Shown: positions 46,101 to 54,040 of the stretch, one piece after another
How positions within the stretch are numbered: the first letter of the stretch is position 1
Layout: every line of letters starts with the position of its first letter
Assembly (NCBI RefSeq): GCF_916618755.1
Contig: NZ_CAKAKB010000005.1
Span: 1 to 64,000 of the forward strand
Reading direction: 5' to 3'
Source of the DNA: Actinotalea sp. Marseille-Q4924
GTDB lineage: Bacteria > Actinomycetota > Actinomycetes > Actinomycetales > Cellulomonadaceae
DNA length: 64,000 bases
The notes under the pieces: model-generated
The model's database searches: none
Told to the model about the DNA's origin: nothing
The model's input: the letters and a program-made list of their open reading frames with translations, nothing else
Made by a program: the position numbers and the translations under genes

Positions 46101-47423
46101 TCACTCCTCCTGGGCGGGGGGCCGTCGGCGGCCCGCACGGGGCTCAGTAAACCGTGGTGGGGCTCCGGGTGCGCCGGTGCTCGCGGCGCCGAGCTCGCCG
46201 GCGGCGAGGCGGAGGCGAAGCGGCGTCCCGGTCGGGGCGTCCTGCGGGGTGCGCACGACGGCGCCGTCCTCGGACCGCTGCACGACGGCGTAGCCGCGCT
46301 CGAGGGTCGCGGCGGGGGAGAGGGCCCGGACCTGCGCCTCGAGGCGGGAGACCTCTGCGTGCCCTGCCCGGATCCGGTCCTCGAGGGCGCGGCACGCCGC
46401 TGCGCGGAGACGTTCGACGTCGTCGTGGCGACCCTGCAGGAGCAGCTCGGGACGGGCGAGCACGGGGCGGGACCGCAGCGCGGCCAGCCCGTCCCGCTCC
46501 CGGTGGAGCCGGTGGCTGACGGCCGACCGGACCCGACCCCGCAGCTGGACGAGCCGCGCCCGCTCCTCGCCGACGTCCGGGACGACCCGCTTGCCGGCGT
46601 CGGTGGGCGTCGACGCCCGGTGGTCCGCGACGAGGTCGAGCAGCGGGCTGTCCGTCTCGTGCCCGATGGCGCTCACCAGGGGCGTCCGGCACGCCGCGGC
46701 GGCGCGCACGAGGGCCTCGTTGCTGAACGGCAGGAGGTCCTCGACGGACCCGCCGCCGCGCGCGATGACGATGACCTCGACGGCGGGGTCGGCGTCGAGC
46801 TCGCGCAGGGCGGCCGACACCTCGGGCACGGCCGCGACGCCCTGCACGGCGACCTCACGGATCTCGAACCGGACCTGCGGCCAGCGCGCCCGGGCGTTGA
46901 CGACGACGTCGTGCTCCGCCTTGGACTCCCGTCCGCAGACCAGCCCCACGACGTGCGGGAGGAACGGCAGCGGCCTCTTGCGGGAGGCGTCGAAGAGGCC
47001 CTCGGCGGCGAGGACCCGTTTGAGGTGCTCGATGCGGGCCAGGAGCTCCCCGAGGCCGACCGGCCGGATCTCGTCCGCCTCGAGCTGCAGCGTGCCCCGT
47101 TTGGCCCAGAACCGCGGGGTGGCGTGGACGACGACGTGGGCGCCCTCCTGCACCGGCGCGGTGGCGGCGTCGAGGACCTTGACGTGCACGGACACCGGGA
47201 GCGACACGTCCGCCTCCGTGTCCCGCAGCGTCAGGAACGCCAGGGTGGTGCCCGGCCGGCGGTTGAGCTGCACGACCTGGCCCTCGACCCAGACGCCCGG
47301 CATCCGGTGGACGTACTCGGCGATCCGCGCGGACAGGTGGCGGACCGGCCACGGCGCATCCGGGGCGGTGTCGAGCGCCCGGGGAGGCAGGCGGCGCCGG
47401 GGCGTCGTCGTCGGCTCGGTCAC
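46101..47423 (-). CDS. xseA: Exodeoxyribonuclease VII large subunit
   Basis: Catalytic subunit of exonuclease VII, which degrades single-stranded DNA from both ends. The 440-residue product has the N-terminal OB domain ([24 protein letters not shown]), the catalytic core with [16 protein letters not shown] and the hallmark [21 protein letters not shown], followed by [26 protein letters not shown]. The C terminus is coiled coil plus the LERGYAVVQ repeat. GTG at 47421-47423 is chosen because CAGGGT lies 7 bases upstream and no ribosome-binding site is seen. It is divergent from ispH. Confidence 0.95.
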   Translation of the reverse strand: MTEPTTTPRRRLPPRALDTAPDAPWPVRHLSARIAEYVHRMPGVWVEGQVVQLNRRPGTTLAFLTLRDTEADVSLPVSVHVKVLDAATAPVQEGAHVVVHATPRFWAKRGTLQLEADEIRPVGLGELLARIEHLKRVLAAEGLFDASRKRPLPFLPHVVGLVCGRESKAEHDVVVNARARWPQVRFEIREVAVQGVAAVPEVSAALRELDADPAVEVIVIARGGGSVEDLLPFSNEALVRAAAACRTPLVSAIGHETDSPLLDLVADHRASTPTDAGKRVVPDVGEERARLVQLRGRVRSAVSHRLHRERDGLAALRSRPVLARPELLLQGRHDDVERLRAAACRALEDRIRAGHAEVSRLEAQVRALSPAATLERGYAVVQRSEDGAVVRTPQDAPTGTPLRLRLAAGELGAASTGAPGAPPRFTEPRAGRRRPPAQEE

Positions 47424-47560
47424 GGCGACCACCCTGCCACCTGTCACCGACGCGGGATGCCGGGGACGGTCGCACGGGGCGTCGGCCGGCCCGCCGGGTA
47501 CCGGACTTCGCCCGTAGCGCACAGCGAGCCCGCAGGCGCGGTCGCCGGCGGGGCGTTCCG

Positions 47561-47566
47561 TAGACT
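47561..47566 (+). promoter_or_regulatory. Leaderless -10 element for ispH
   Basis: TAGACT, exactly six bases before GTG 47573, with no Shine-Dalgarno sequence. Confidence 0.68.
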
Positions 47567-47572
47567 GAGGCG

Positions 47573-48595
47573 GTGAACCCCTCCACCTCTGCCAAGCGTG
47601 TGCTGCTCGCCGCGCCCCGCGGCTACTGCGCCGGGGTCGACCGTGCCGTCATCGCGGTCGAGAAGGCGCTGGACCACTACGGCGCACCGGTGTACGTCCG
47701 CAAGGAGATCGTGCACAACAAGTACGTGGTGGAGACGCTCTCCCGGCGGGGTGCGGTGTTCGTCGACGAGACGGACGAGGTCCCGGAGGGCGCCCGTGTC
47801 GTCTTCTCGGCCCACGGCGTCTCGCCCGCCGTGCACGCGGCCGCCGCGGCGCGCTCGCTGCAGACGATCGACGCGACGTGCCCGCTGGTGACGAAGGTCC
47901 ACAAGGAGGCGGTCCGGTTCGCCCGGGACGACTTCGACATCCTCCTCATCGGCCACGAGGGGCACGAGGAGGTCGAGGGCACGATGGGGGAGGCCCCCGA
48001 CCACGTGCAGCTCGTCAACAGCCCCGACGAGGTCGACGACGTCGTGGTGCGCGACCCCGACAAGGTCGTCTGGCTGTCGCAGACGACCCTCTCGGTCGAC
48101 GAGACGATGGAGACGGTTCGCCGGCTCCGGGAGCGCTTCCCGAGCCTGCAGGACCCGCCGAGCGACGACATCTGCTACGCCACCCAGAACCGCCAGGTCG
48201 CGGTGAAGAAGCTCGCCCCGTCGTGCGACCTCGTCATCGTCGTGGGGTCCGCGAACTCCTCCAACTCCGTCCGGCTGGTCGAGGTGGCGCTGGACGCGGG
48301 GGCGCGCGCCTCCTACCGCGTGGACCAGGCCTCGGAGATCGACCCGGCGTGGTTCGACGGTGTCAGCACCGTCGGCCTCACGTCGGGCGCCTCCGTGCCG
48401 GAGATCCTCGTGCGGGACGTCCTGGACCTGCTCGCGCGGCACGGGTACGCCGACGTCGAGGAGGTCCGCACCGCGACCGAGGACCTGATGTTCTCGCTGC
48501 CGCGCGAGCTGCGGGCGGACCTCAAGGCGGCCGGACAGGCCCCCGCCCGGCCGCAGCGCGGCGGGCGTCACGCGCTGACGGTCGACCCCGCCTGA
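47573..48595 (+). CDS. ispH: 4-hydroxy-3-methylbut-2-enyl diphosphate reductase
   Basis: IspH makes IPP and DMAPP in the last step of the MEP pathway. The 340-residue product has the three Fe-S cluster cysteines: Cys19 ([11 protein letters not shown]), Cys103 ([11 protein letters not shown]) and Cys201 ([10 protein letters not shown]), with the substrate-binding SAHGVSP and [15 protein letters not shown] blocks. The GTG start at 47573 sits at the predicted transcription start. Its product feeds the Z-prenyl synthase at 37.4 kb. The gene order xseB-xseA-ispH divergent is shared with mycobacteria. Confidence 0.96.
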   Translation: MNPSTSAKRVLLAAPRGYCAGVDRAVIAVEKALDHYGAPVYVRKEIVHNKYVVETLSRRGAVFVDETDEVPEGARVVFSAHGVSPAVHAAAAARSLQTIDATCPLVTKVHKEAVRFARDDFDILLIGHEGHEEVEGTMGEAPDHVQLVNSPDEVDDVVVRDPDKVVWLSQTTLSVDETMETVRRLRERFPSLQDPPSDDICYATQNRQVAVKKLAPSCDLVIVVGSANSSNSVRLVEVALDAGARASYRVDQASEIDPAWFDGVSTVGLTSGASVPEILVRDVLDLLARHGYADVEEVRTATEDLMFSLPRELRADLKAAGQAPARPQRGGRHALTVDPA

Positions 48596-48653
48596 CGGCC
48601 GACGGCCCGAAGGGGTCCGACGCGCCGGACCGGACCTGACGGGCTCGACCGGG

Positions 48654-50054
48654 TCAGCGCTCGGCGGCCTGACGCCGATCGTCGAGGTCCGGCTCACCGT
48701 GCACGTCGACGTGCGCGTCGGCGTGGCCGTCGATGGCGACGACGCGCGCGGTGGCGGACGCGACGAGCTCCGGTGCCTGCACCTGTCGCGTCACGCGGTC
48801 GAGCTGGGCGGGCGCCTCGAGGTCCGCGTCGGTCACCTGCAGGTCGGCGAGACGACGGGCGCTCACGAGCACGCGGGACTCGAGCGACGCCACGGCGTCG
48901 TTGTAGGAGCGCACGGCCCCGTCGAGCTGCCGACCGAGCCGGCTCACGTGCCCCCCGAGGGTCGCCAGACGGCTGTGCAGCTCCCGGCCGAGGACGAGGA
49001 CCTGCTGGGCGTTCTCCGCCAACGCCTCCTGCCGCCATCCGTACGCCACCGTCCGCAGCAGAGCGACGAGCGTCATCGGGCTGGCCAGGACGACGTCCCG
49101 CTCCATGGCGTACTCGTAGAGGCTCGGGTCCACGTCGAGTGCCGCGTGCAGGAACGGCTCCGCGGGGACGAACAGCACCACGAACTCCGGCGCCGGGGAG
49201 AACTGCTCCCAGTACGCCTTCGACGCCAGGTCGTCGACGTGACGGCGCAGGTGGCGGGCGTGGGCCGTCATGCGCGCGGCGCGCTGGGCGTCGTCGTCGG
49301 CCTGGACGGCCTCGAGGTAGCCGAGGAAGGGCACCTTGGCGTCGACGACGACGTTCTTGCCCCCGGCCAGACGCACCACCATGTCCGGCCGCTGCACCCC
49401 GTCGTCGGTGCGGGTCGAGGCCTGCTCGACGAAGTCGACGTGGGGCAGCATCCCGGCCGCCTCCACCACCCGGCGCAGCTGGAGCTCACCCCAGCGCCCT
49501 CGCACGTGCGAGGCGCGCAGCGCCGTCACCAGACGGCTCGTCTCCGAGCGGAGCTGCTCGGACGTCTGCTGCATGGCCCGCACCTGCTCGCCGAGCGCCG
49601 CGTGTCCGGTGGCCCGCGCCTGCTCGGCGACGGTCACCTGGGTCCGCACCTCCTCGAGCACCTTGGTGAGCGGCTCGACCATCTGCCGGACCGCCTCCTC
49701 GCGCTGGGCGAGCGTCGCCGCGTGGGTGCGCTCGGTGGCCCCGAGTCGCTGCTCCGCCAGGCCGAGGAACTGCTCGTTGCTGCGCTCGAGCACCTCCGAC
49801 GCCACCGAGCGGAACTGGTCGACGAGACGGTCGTGGTCCGCCCGTGCGGCGTCGAGGCGCTCGGTGCCGACCCGCCGCTCCGCCTCGAGCTCCGCCCGCA
49901 GGCCGGCGAGCTCGACGCGCGCGTCGGCGAGCGCACGGGCCGACCCCGGGGCGCCCGCCGCCGCGTCACCGGCGGCACGCCGCGCCACCGCCACGACGTA
50001 ACCCACGACGCACCCGAGCACGAGCCCGACCAGGAGCAGCATCACCTCGACCAT
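48654..50054 (-). CDS. rmuC: DNA recombination protein RmuC homologue
   Basis: A 466-residue membrane-anchored protein with one N-terminal transmembrane helix (VMLLLVGLVLGCVVGYVVAV), a long coiled coil (about residues 40-180) and a restriction-endonuclease-like RmuC domain (about 195-370). That domain carries the blocks RGRWGELQLRRVVEAAGM, PDMVVRLAGGKNVVVDAKVPFLGYLEA and FVVLFVPAEPFLHAAL. RmuC limits inversions at short repeats and takes part in phage defence in some hosts, but its biochemical activity is unclear. The C-terminal His/Asp-rich tail (DGHADAHVDVHGEPDLDDR) is unusual. ATG at 50052-50054. Confidence 0.9.
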   Translation of the reverse strand: MVEVMLLLVGLVLGCVVGYVVAVARRAAGDAAAGAPGSARALADARVELAGLRAELEAERRVGTERLDAARADHDRLVDQFRSVASEVLERSNEQFLGLAEQRLGATERTHAATLAQREEAVRQMVEPLTKVLEEVRTQVTVAEQARATGHAALGEQVRAMQQTSEQLRSETSRLVTALRASHVRGRWGELQLRRVVEAAGMLPHVDFVEQASTRTDDGVQRPDMVVRLAGGKNVVVDAKVPFLGYLEAVQADDDAQRAARMTAHARHLRRHVDDLASKAYWEQFSPAPEFVVLFVPAEPFLHAALDVDPSLYEYAMERDVVLASPMTLVALLRTVAYGWRQEALAENAQQVLVLGRELHSRLATLGGHVSRLGRQLDGAVRSYNDAVASLESRVLVSARRLADLQVTDADLEAPAQLDRVTRQVQAPELVASATARVVAIDGHADAHVDVHGEPDLDDRRQAAER

Positions 50055-50159
50055 GACGTCACCGTGCCACCGCCCACCGACACGACGCGTGAGGCGGTGC
50101 CCGGGAGGTGCCGGATCGGCTCGGGGCGCCCGTGGCGACGGCCTGAGCAGCCACGCCCG

Positions 50160-50165
50160 TAGACT
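50160..50165 (+). promoter_or_regulatory. Leaderless -10 element for ychF
   Basis: TAGACT, eight bases before GTG 50174. The same hexamer precedes ispH and mfd. Confidence 0.6.
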
Positions 50166-50173
50166 TGCCGCCC

Positions 50174-51268
50174 GTGGCTCTAACCATCGGCATCGTCGGA
50201 CTGCCCAACGTCGGCAAGTCCACCCTGTTCAACGCGCTGACCCGCGCGGGCGTCCTCGCGGCGAACTACCCGTTCGCGACGATCGAGCCGAACATCGGGG
50301 TGGTGTCCCTGCCTGACCCGCGCCTGGACCGGCTGGCCGAGATCTTCGACAGCGAGCGGATCGTGCCGGCCACGGTGTCCTTCGTCGACATCGCCGGCAT
50401 CGTCCGCGGCGCGAGCGAGGGGGAGGGCATGGGCAACCAGTTCCTCGCCAACATCCGCGAGGCGGACGCCATCTGCCAGGTGGTGCGGGCCTTCACCGAC
50501 GAGGACGTCCACCACGTCGCGGGCAAGGTGGACCCGGCGGACGACCTGGAGACGATCAACACGGAGCTTGTCCTCGCCGACCTGCAGACGGTGGAGAAGC
50601 AGATCCCGCGGCTGGAGAAGGAGGTCCGCGGCAAGAAGACCGACGCGGCCGTCCTCGCGGCCGCGCAGCAGGCGTACGAGGTGCTCGCCGAGGGCACCAC
50701 CGTCTTCGCCGCGCGGGACCGCCTCGCGAAGGCCGGTGTGGACGCCGCGGCGCTGAAGCAGCTGCAGCTGCTCACCTCCAAGCCGTTCATCTACGTCGTC
50801 AACACCGACGAGGCGGGCCTCGGGGACGAGGCGATGAGGGCGCGGATGCGAGAGCTCGTCGCACCGGCCGAGGCGATCTTCCTCGACGCGAAGCTGGAGT
50901 CCGAGCTCGTCGAGCTGGACCCGGAGGACGCCGCCGAGATGCTGGCCTCCACCGGTCAGGAGGAGTCCGGCCTCGACCAGCTCGCGAGGGTGGGGTTCGA
51001 GACCCTCGGCCTGCAGACGTACCTCACCGCGGGCCCCAAGGAGTCCCGCGCGTGGACGATCCGCAAGGGCTGGACCGCTCCTCAGGCGGCGGGCGTCATC
51101 CACACCGACTTCGAGCGGGGATTCATCAAGGCGGAGGTGGTCGGTTTCGACGACCTCGTCGAGGTGGGGTCGATCGCGGCTGCCCGCGCGGCGGGCAAGG
51201 CGCGCATCGAGGGCAAGGAGTACGTCATGGCCGACGGCGACGTCGTGGAGTTCCGCTTCAACGTGTAG
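50174..51268 (+). CDS. ychF: Redox-regulated ATPase YchF (OLA1 family)
   Basis: A ribosome-associated P-loop protein of 364 residues. It belongs to the Obg GTPase group but prefers ATP because its G4 motif is altered. P-loop GLPNVGKS is at residues 9-16, G2/G3 follow (NYPFATIEPN, VDIAGIVRGASEGEGMGNQFL), then a coiled-coil insert and a C-terminal TGS domain (FETLGLQTYLTAGPKESRAWTIRKG to EFRFNV). GTG 50174 gives the conserved N terminus VALTIGIVGLPNVGKST, better than the TTG three codons earlier, and fits a leaderless transcript from TAGACT. Confidence 0.95.
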   Translation: MALTIGIVGLPNVGKSTLFNALTRAGVLAANYPFATIEPNIGVVSLPDPRLDRLAEIFDSERIVPATVSFVDIAGIVRGASEGEGMGNQFLANIREADAICQVVRAFTDEDVHHVAGKVDPADDLETINTELVLADLQTVEKQIPRLEKEVRGKKTDAAVLAAAQQAYEVLAEGTTVFAARDRLAKAGVDAAALKQLQLLTSKPFIYVVNTDEAGLGDEAMRARMRELVAPAEAIFLDAKLESELVELDPEDAAEMLASTGQEESGLDQLARVGFETLGLQTYLTAGPKESRAWTIRKGWTAPQAAGVIHTDFERGFIKAEVVGFDDLVEVGSIAAARAAGKARIEGKEYVMADGDVVEFRFNV

Positions 51269-51370
51269 CGCCGGCGCCGACCGGGGACTCCTCCATCACC
51301 GAGGTCCACCGGGTCCGGAGACGCACCCCGGACGCAGCGTGCTGGAGCCCCGCCCCGGGTCGTTCGCCGC

Positions 51371-51402
51371 GGGGTCACCGTGACCCCGTCGAGGGCTAGT
51401 CT
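51371..51402 (+). promoter_or_regulatory. Inverted-repeat operator plus leaderless -10 element of the GNAT gene
   Basis: GGGGTCAC-C-GTGACCCC (51371-51387) is a perfect 17-base palindrome that would cover about -38 to -22. TAGTCT (51397-51402) follows, with exactly six bases to GTG 51409. Confidence 0.62.
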
Positions 51403-51408
51403 GGGGTC

Positions 51409-51975
51409 GTGCTCGGGGGTCCGTCCGTGAACCTGCGCCAGGTCCGTGAGGCGGACGTGGACGCGCTGTACGACGCACACACGAACATCCGCAACCGCGG
51501 TGCGTTCTTCCCGCTGGGCGTCATGTCGCAGACCGACTTCCGTGGCGAGTTCGCCAAGCACGGGTTCTGGCAGAAGTCCGAGGGGATGCTCGTCATCGAG
51601 TCGCCGGACGGCGAGATCGCGGGCCACATCGAGTTCTTCCGCCCGGTGTCGTACTGGGACGCGTTCGAGCTGTCCTACCAGCTCTACTCCGACCAGCACG
51701 CCGGACGCGGGTTCGTGACCGAGGCGGTCCAGCTGCTCGTGGACTACCTCTTCGCGACGAAGAAGGAGCACCGGATCCACCTGGTCATCGTCCCGGAGAA
51801 CTCTCCCTCCCGACGCATCGCGGAGAAGTGCGGCTTCGTGCTGGAAGGAACCGTACGAGGCGCGTTCTTCAACGACGGCCGCAACCAGGACGTCCTGCTC
51901 TACTCGCTGCTGAGGACCGACCCGCGACCCTGGCACGGAGCGGCAGCCGGCAACGCCCCGAGCCCGGCCACCTGA
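51409..51975 (+). CDS. GNAT-family N-acetyltransferase (RimJ/RimL type)
   Basis: A 188-residue acetyl-CoA-dependent acetyltransferase. The fold runs from VNLRQVREADVDALYDAH, through SYQLYSDQHAGRGFVTEAVQLLVDYLF (acetyl-CoA pyrophosphate loop with GRG) to PENSPSRRIAEKCGFVLEGTVRGAFF, a layout typical of enzymes acting on protein N termini or small amines. The substrate is unknown. The GTG start lies directly behind a leaderless -10 box and a palindromic site, so it is probably regulated by a dedicated repressor. GTG 51427 is an alternative start. Confidence 0.88.
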   Translation: MLGGPSVNLRQVREADVDALYDAHTNIRNRGAFFPLGVMSQTDFRGEFAKHGFWQKSEGMLVIESPDGEIAGHIEFFRPVSYWDAFELSYQLYSDQHAGRGFVTEAVQLLVDYLFATKKEHRIHLVIVPENSPSRRIAEKCGFVLEGTVRGAFFNDGRNQDVLLYSLLRTDPRPWHGAAAGNAPSPAT

Positions 51976-52064
51976 CACGGTCGGACTGTCGGACCCGGCC
52001 CGGGCAGGCCGTGCGTGCCCTACTCTCCGGACACGCACGGCCGAACGACGAGAGGGACGCACCC

Positions 52065-52517
52065 ATGGACCACATCGAGGTCGCACGCCACGTCGCCGCC
52101 CCGCCCGAGCGGGTGTGGGCGCTCGCGACCGACCTGGCCGGCGCGCCGCGGGTCCTCAGCGGCGTCGAGCGCGTCGAGGTGCTGACCCCCGGGCCGTTCG
52201 GCGTGGGCACCCGGTGGCGGGAGACCCGCACGATGTTCGGCCGGGAGGCCACGGAGGAGATGGCCGTGACGGCCGTGGAGCCGCAGCGCAGCTACACCGT
52301 GGAGGCGGACGGCTCGGGCGCCCACTACGTCTCCACCTTCACGTTCGCGCCGTCCGCCGGGGGCGGCACCGACGTCGTGCTCACGTTCGGCGCCCGGCCG
52401 ACGACGCGGGTCGCGCGGGTGCTCTCGGCGCTCACCGGCCCCCTCGCGCAGCGGTCCGTCGCGAAGGCGCTGCGCGGTGACCTGGAGGACCTGGCGCGGG
52501 CGGCGGAGGCCGGCTGA
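52065..52517 (+). CDS. SRPBCC (START-like) family protein
   Basis: A 150-residue helix-grip protein, probably binding a hydrophobic small molecule or lipid. It begins MDHIEVARHVAAPPERVWALATDLAGAPRVLSGVERVEVL, the usual polyketide-cyclase/SRPBCC opening, with the GTRWRETRTMFGREATEEM strand pair and a C-terminal helix (LRGDLEDLARAAEA). No catalytic site can be assigned. ATG 52065 has AGAGGG upstream; a TACTCT hexamer (52020-52025) may be its -10 box. A hairpin follows the stop. Confidence 0.85.
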   Translation: MDHIEVARHVAAPPERVWALATDLAGAPRVLSGVERVEVLTPGPFGVGTRWRETRTMFGREATEEMAVTAVEPQRSYTVEADGSGAHYVSTFTFAPSAGGGTDVVLTFGARPTTRVARVLSALTGPLAQRSVAKALRGDLEDLARAAEAG

Positions 52518-52534
52518 CGGGGCCCGTCGGCGGA

Positions 52535-52553
52535 CCCGGGAGCGCCTCCCGGG
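52535..52553 (+). terminator. Hairpin after the SRPBCC gene
   Basis: An 8-bp perfect stem (CCCGGGAG with CTCCCGGG) with a 3-nt loop, 17 bases after the stop. Confidence 0.6.
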
Positions 52554-52709
52554 CGGTGCACGACGGCCACCGAGCGGGCCGGTCCCCGTCCACCGACTGC
52601 ACCGTGGACACGCCTGTTCTCGCCAGGTGAGCGATTCCGCCTCCCACGCTGCGGGCCAAGATCAGCGCGCGTAGTGTCGAGCCACTGCACTCGACCGAAG
52701 GGGACAGCG

Positions 52710-53075
52710 ATGGAGCTGCCAGCGGCCACCGGCGTCGACCTCCCGCCCGCGGACCCCGCACCGACCGTCCCCGAGGACGCCGGCTCGGTGACGGTCGACC
52801 GCCTCGACGACCACGTCCTCGTCGTCCTCGTGGGGGAGATCGACGTCGAGATGAAGGACGAGCTGTTCGACGCCCTCCAGGAGGCGGCACGGCACGGCGT
52901 GCCGGTGACCGTGGACTGCTCCGCCGTCCTCTTCATCGACTCCACCGGCATCAGCGGCCTCGCGTGGCTGGCGAACCTGGCCGCGGAGCCCCCCTGCCTG
53001 GTGGCGGTGCCCCAGGTGATGTACGAGCTGCTGCAGCTCACCGGGATGGAGCACGTGTTCCGTTTCGCGACCTGA
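52710..53075 (+). CDS. STAS-domain anti-sigma factor antagonist
   Basis: A 121-residue protein. After a 27-residue Pro/Ala-rich lead it has a STAS domain: VLVVLVGEIDVEMKDELFDALQEA, then VTVDCSAVLFIDSTGISGLAWLANL, where the DSTG Ser/Thr is the usual phosphorylation site. Such proteins bind and release anti-sigma kinases according to their phosphorylation state. No anti-sigma kinase is in the window, but a PP2C-type phosphatase gene lies about 1 kb away and could act on it (inference). TAGTGT (52672-52677) may be the -10 box. Confidence 0.87.
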   Translation: MELPAATGVDLPPADPAPTVPEDAGSVTVDRLDDHVLVVLVGEIDVEMKDELFDALQEAARHGVPVTVDCSAVLFIDSTGISGLAWLANLAAEPPCLVAVPQVMYELLQLTGMEHVFRFAT

Positions 53076-53167
53076 CGTCGCCCGACGCCGGCACGGGCGG
53101 TACCTGACCACCCCGCGCCCGGCACTGCGCCTTGACCGCACCGGGGCACGCCTGGAGGGTGCCCACC

Positions 53168-53713
53168 ATGTCCGTCTCACTCCACCCGCTCGACGTCCGC
53201 GGCGCCGACCGAGCAGCCCTCGTCGAGCTGCTCACCCGGAACCACTTCCCCTTCCACGTCGTCCCGCGCCCGACCGTGGACGGCGTCGAGCGCTGGATCG
53301 TCTCCGGCCGGTACGACGACGAGGACCACGCCGCCTCCTGGGTCGACGTCGAGGGCCAGGGACGCGTGGGACTCGTCGTGCTCGAGGACCTCACCGACGA
53401 CGCGCCGCTGTTCGACCTGCGGCTCGCCGAGCGCTTCCGTGGTCGGGGGCTCGCCGCGCCGGTGCTGCGCGCCGTGACCGCCCACGTGTTCGCCACCCGC
53501 CCGCGTGTGCACCGGTTCGAGGGGCAGACCCGGGAGGACAACGTGGCGATGCGCCGGGCGTTCGTGCGGTGCGGGTTCGTCAAGGAGGCGCACTACCGCG
53601 ACGGCTGGCCGGTCGAGGGCGGCGACCCGGTCGCGTCCGTGGCGTACGCCGTCCTGCGCCGCGACTGGGTGTCGGGGACGACGACGCCCGTGCCCTGGTC
53701 CGACGAGCCGTGA
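53168..53713 (+). CDS. GNAT-family N-acetyltransferase
   Basis: A 181-residue acetyltransferase. The acetyl-CoA site is visible in LAERFRGRGLAAPVLRAVTAHVF, followed by HRFEGQTREDNVAMRRAFVRCGFVKEAHYRDGWP, the usual beta-alpha-beta end of the fold. The N terminus includes FPFHVVPRPTVDGVERWI. The substrate is unknown. ATG 53168 has GGAGG nine bases upstream. It ends four bases before the convergent yidD-like gene. Confidence 0.87.
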   Translation: MSVSLHPLDVRGADRAALVELLTRNHFPFHVVPRPTVDGVERWIVSGRYDDEDHAASWVDVEGQGRVGLVVLEDLTDDAPLFDLRLAERFRGRGLAAPVLRAVTAHVFATRPRVHRFEGQTREDNVAMRRAFVRCGFVKEAHYRDGWPVEGGDPVASVAYAVLRRDWVSGTTTPVPWSDEP

Positions 53714-53717
53714 GTCC

Positions 53718-53996
53718 TCAGAAGCGGAACGGGACGGGGATGCCGCCGCAGCAGCACACCCCCTGCACGTTCGACTCCCGCAGGAGCGCCGCCGCCTGGT
53801 AGCACGCCAGGAAGCGCACCGCGGTGGGGACGGCTCCACGGAGCAGCCCCCGCTGGCTGAGGATGCGCTGCACTGCCGCGGAGCACGACGTGCCGCCGTG
53901 GGCGACGAGGTGGGCGCACGTGAAGCCCTTGCGCGCGGACAGGTGACGCTGGTAGCCGCGGATGAGGGCGTCGACGGCGCGGGCTGCTGAGGGCAT
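53718..53996 (-). CDS. yidD: YidD-like membrane protein insertion efficiency factor
   Basis: A short Cys-rich protein of 92 residues: ALIRGYQRHLSARKGFTCAHLVAHGGTSCSAAVQRILSQRG, then RFLACYQAAALLRES and a CCCGG cluster near the end. The YQ..LS....C.....SCS.A....G pattern matches the YidD/Hemolytic family, which aids membrane protein insertion. In most bacteria yidD sits between rnpA and yidC. Here it stands alone between a GNAT gene and the phosphatase gene, and the central Pro-rich YidD motif (FxPTCS) is altered, so it may be a divergent paralogue. Confidence 0.62.
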   Translation of the reverse strand: MPSAARAVDALIRGYQRHLSARKGFTCAHLVAHGGTSCSAAVQRILSQRGLLRGAVPTAVRFLACYQAAALLRESNVQGVCCCGGIPVPFRF

Positions 53997-54040
53997 GGCG
54001 TGCACGGTAGGCGCCGTAGGGGCGGTGCGCGCGGTGGGAG

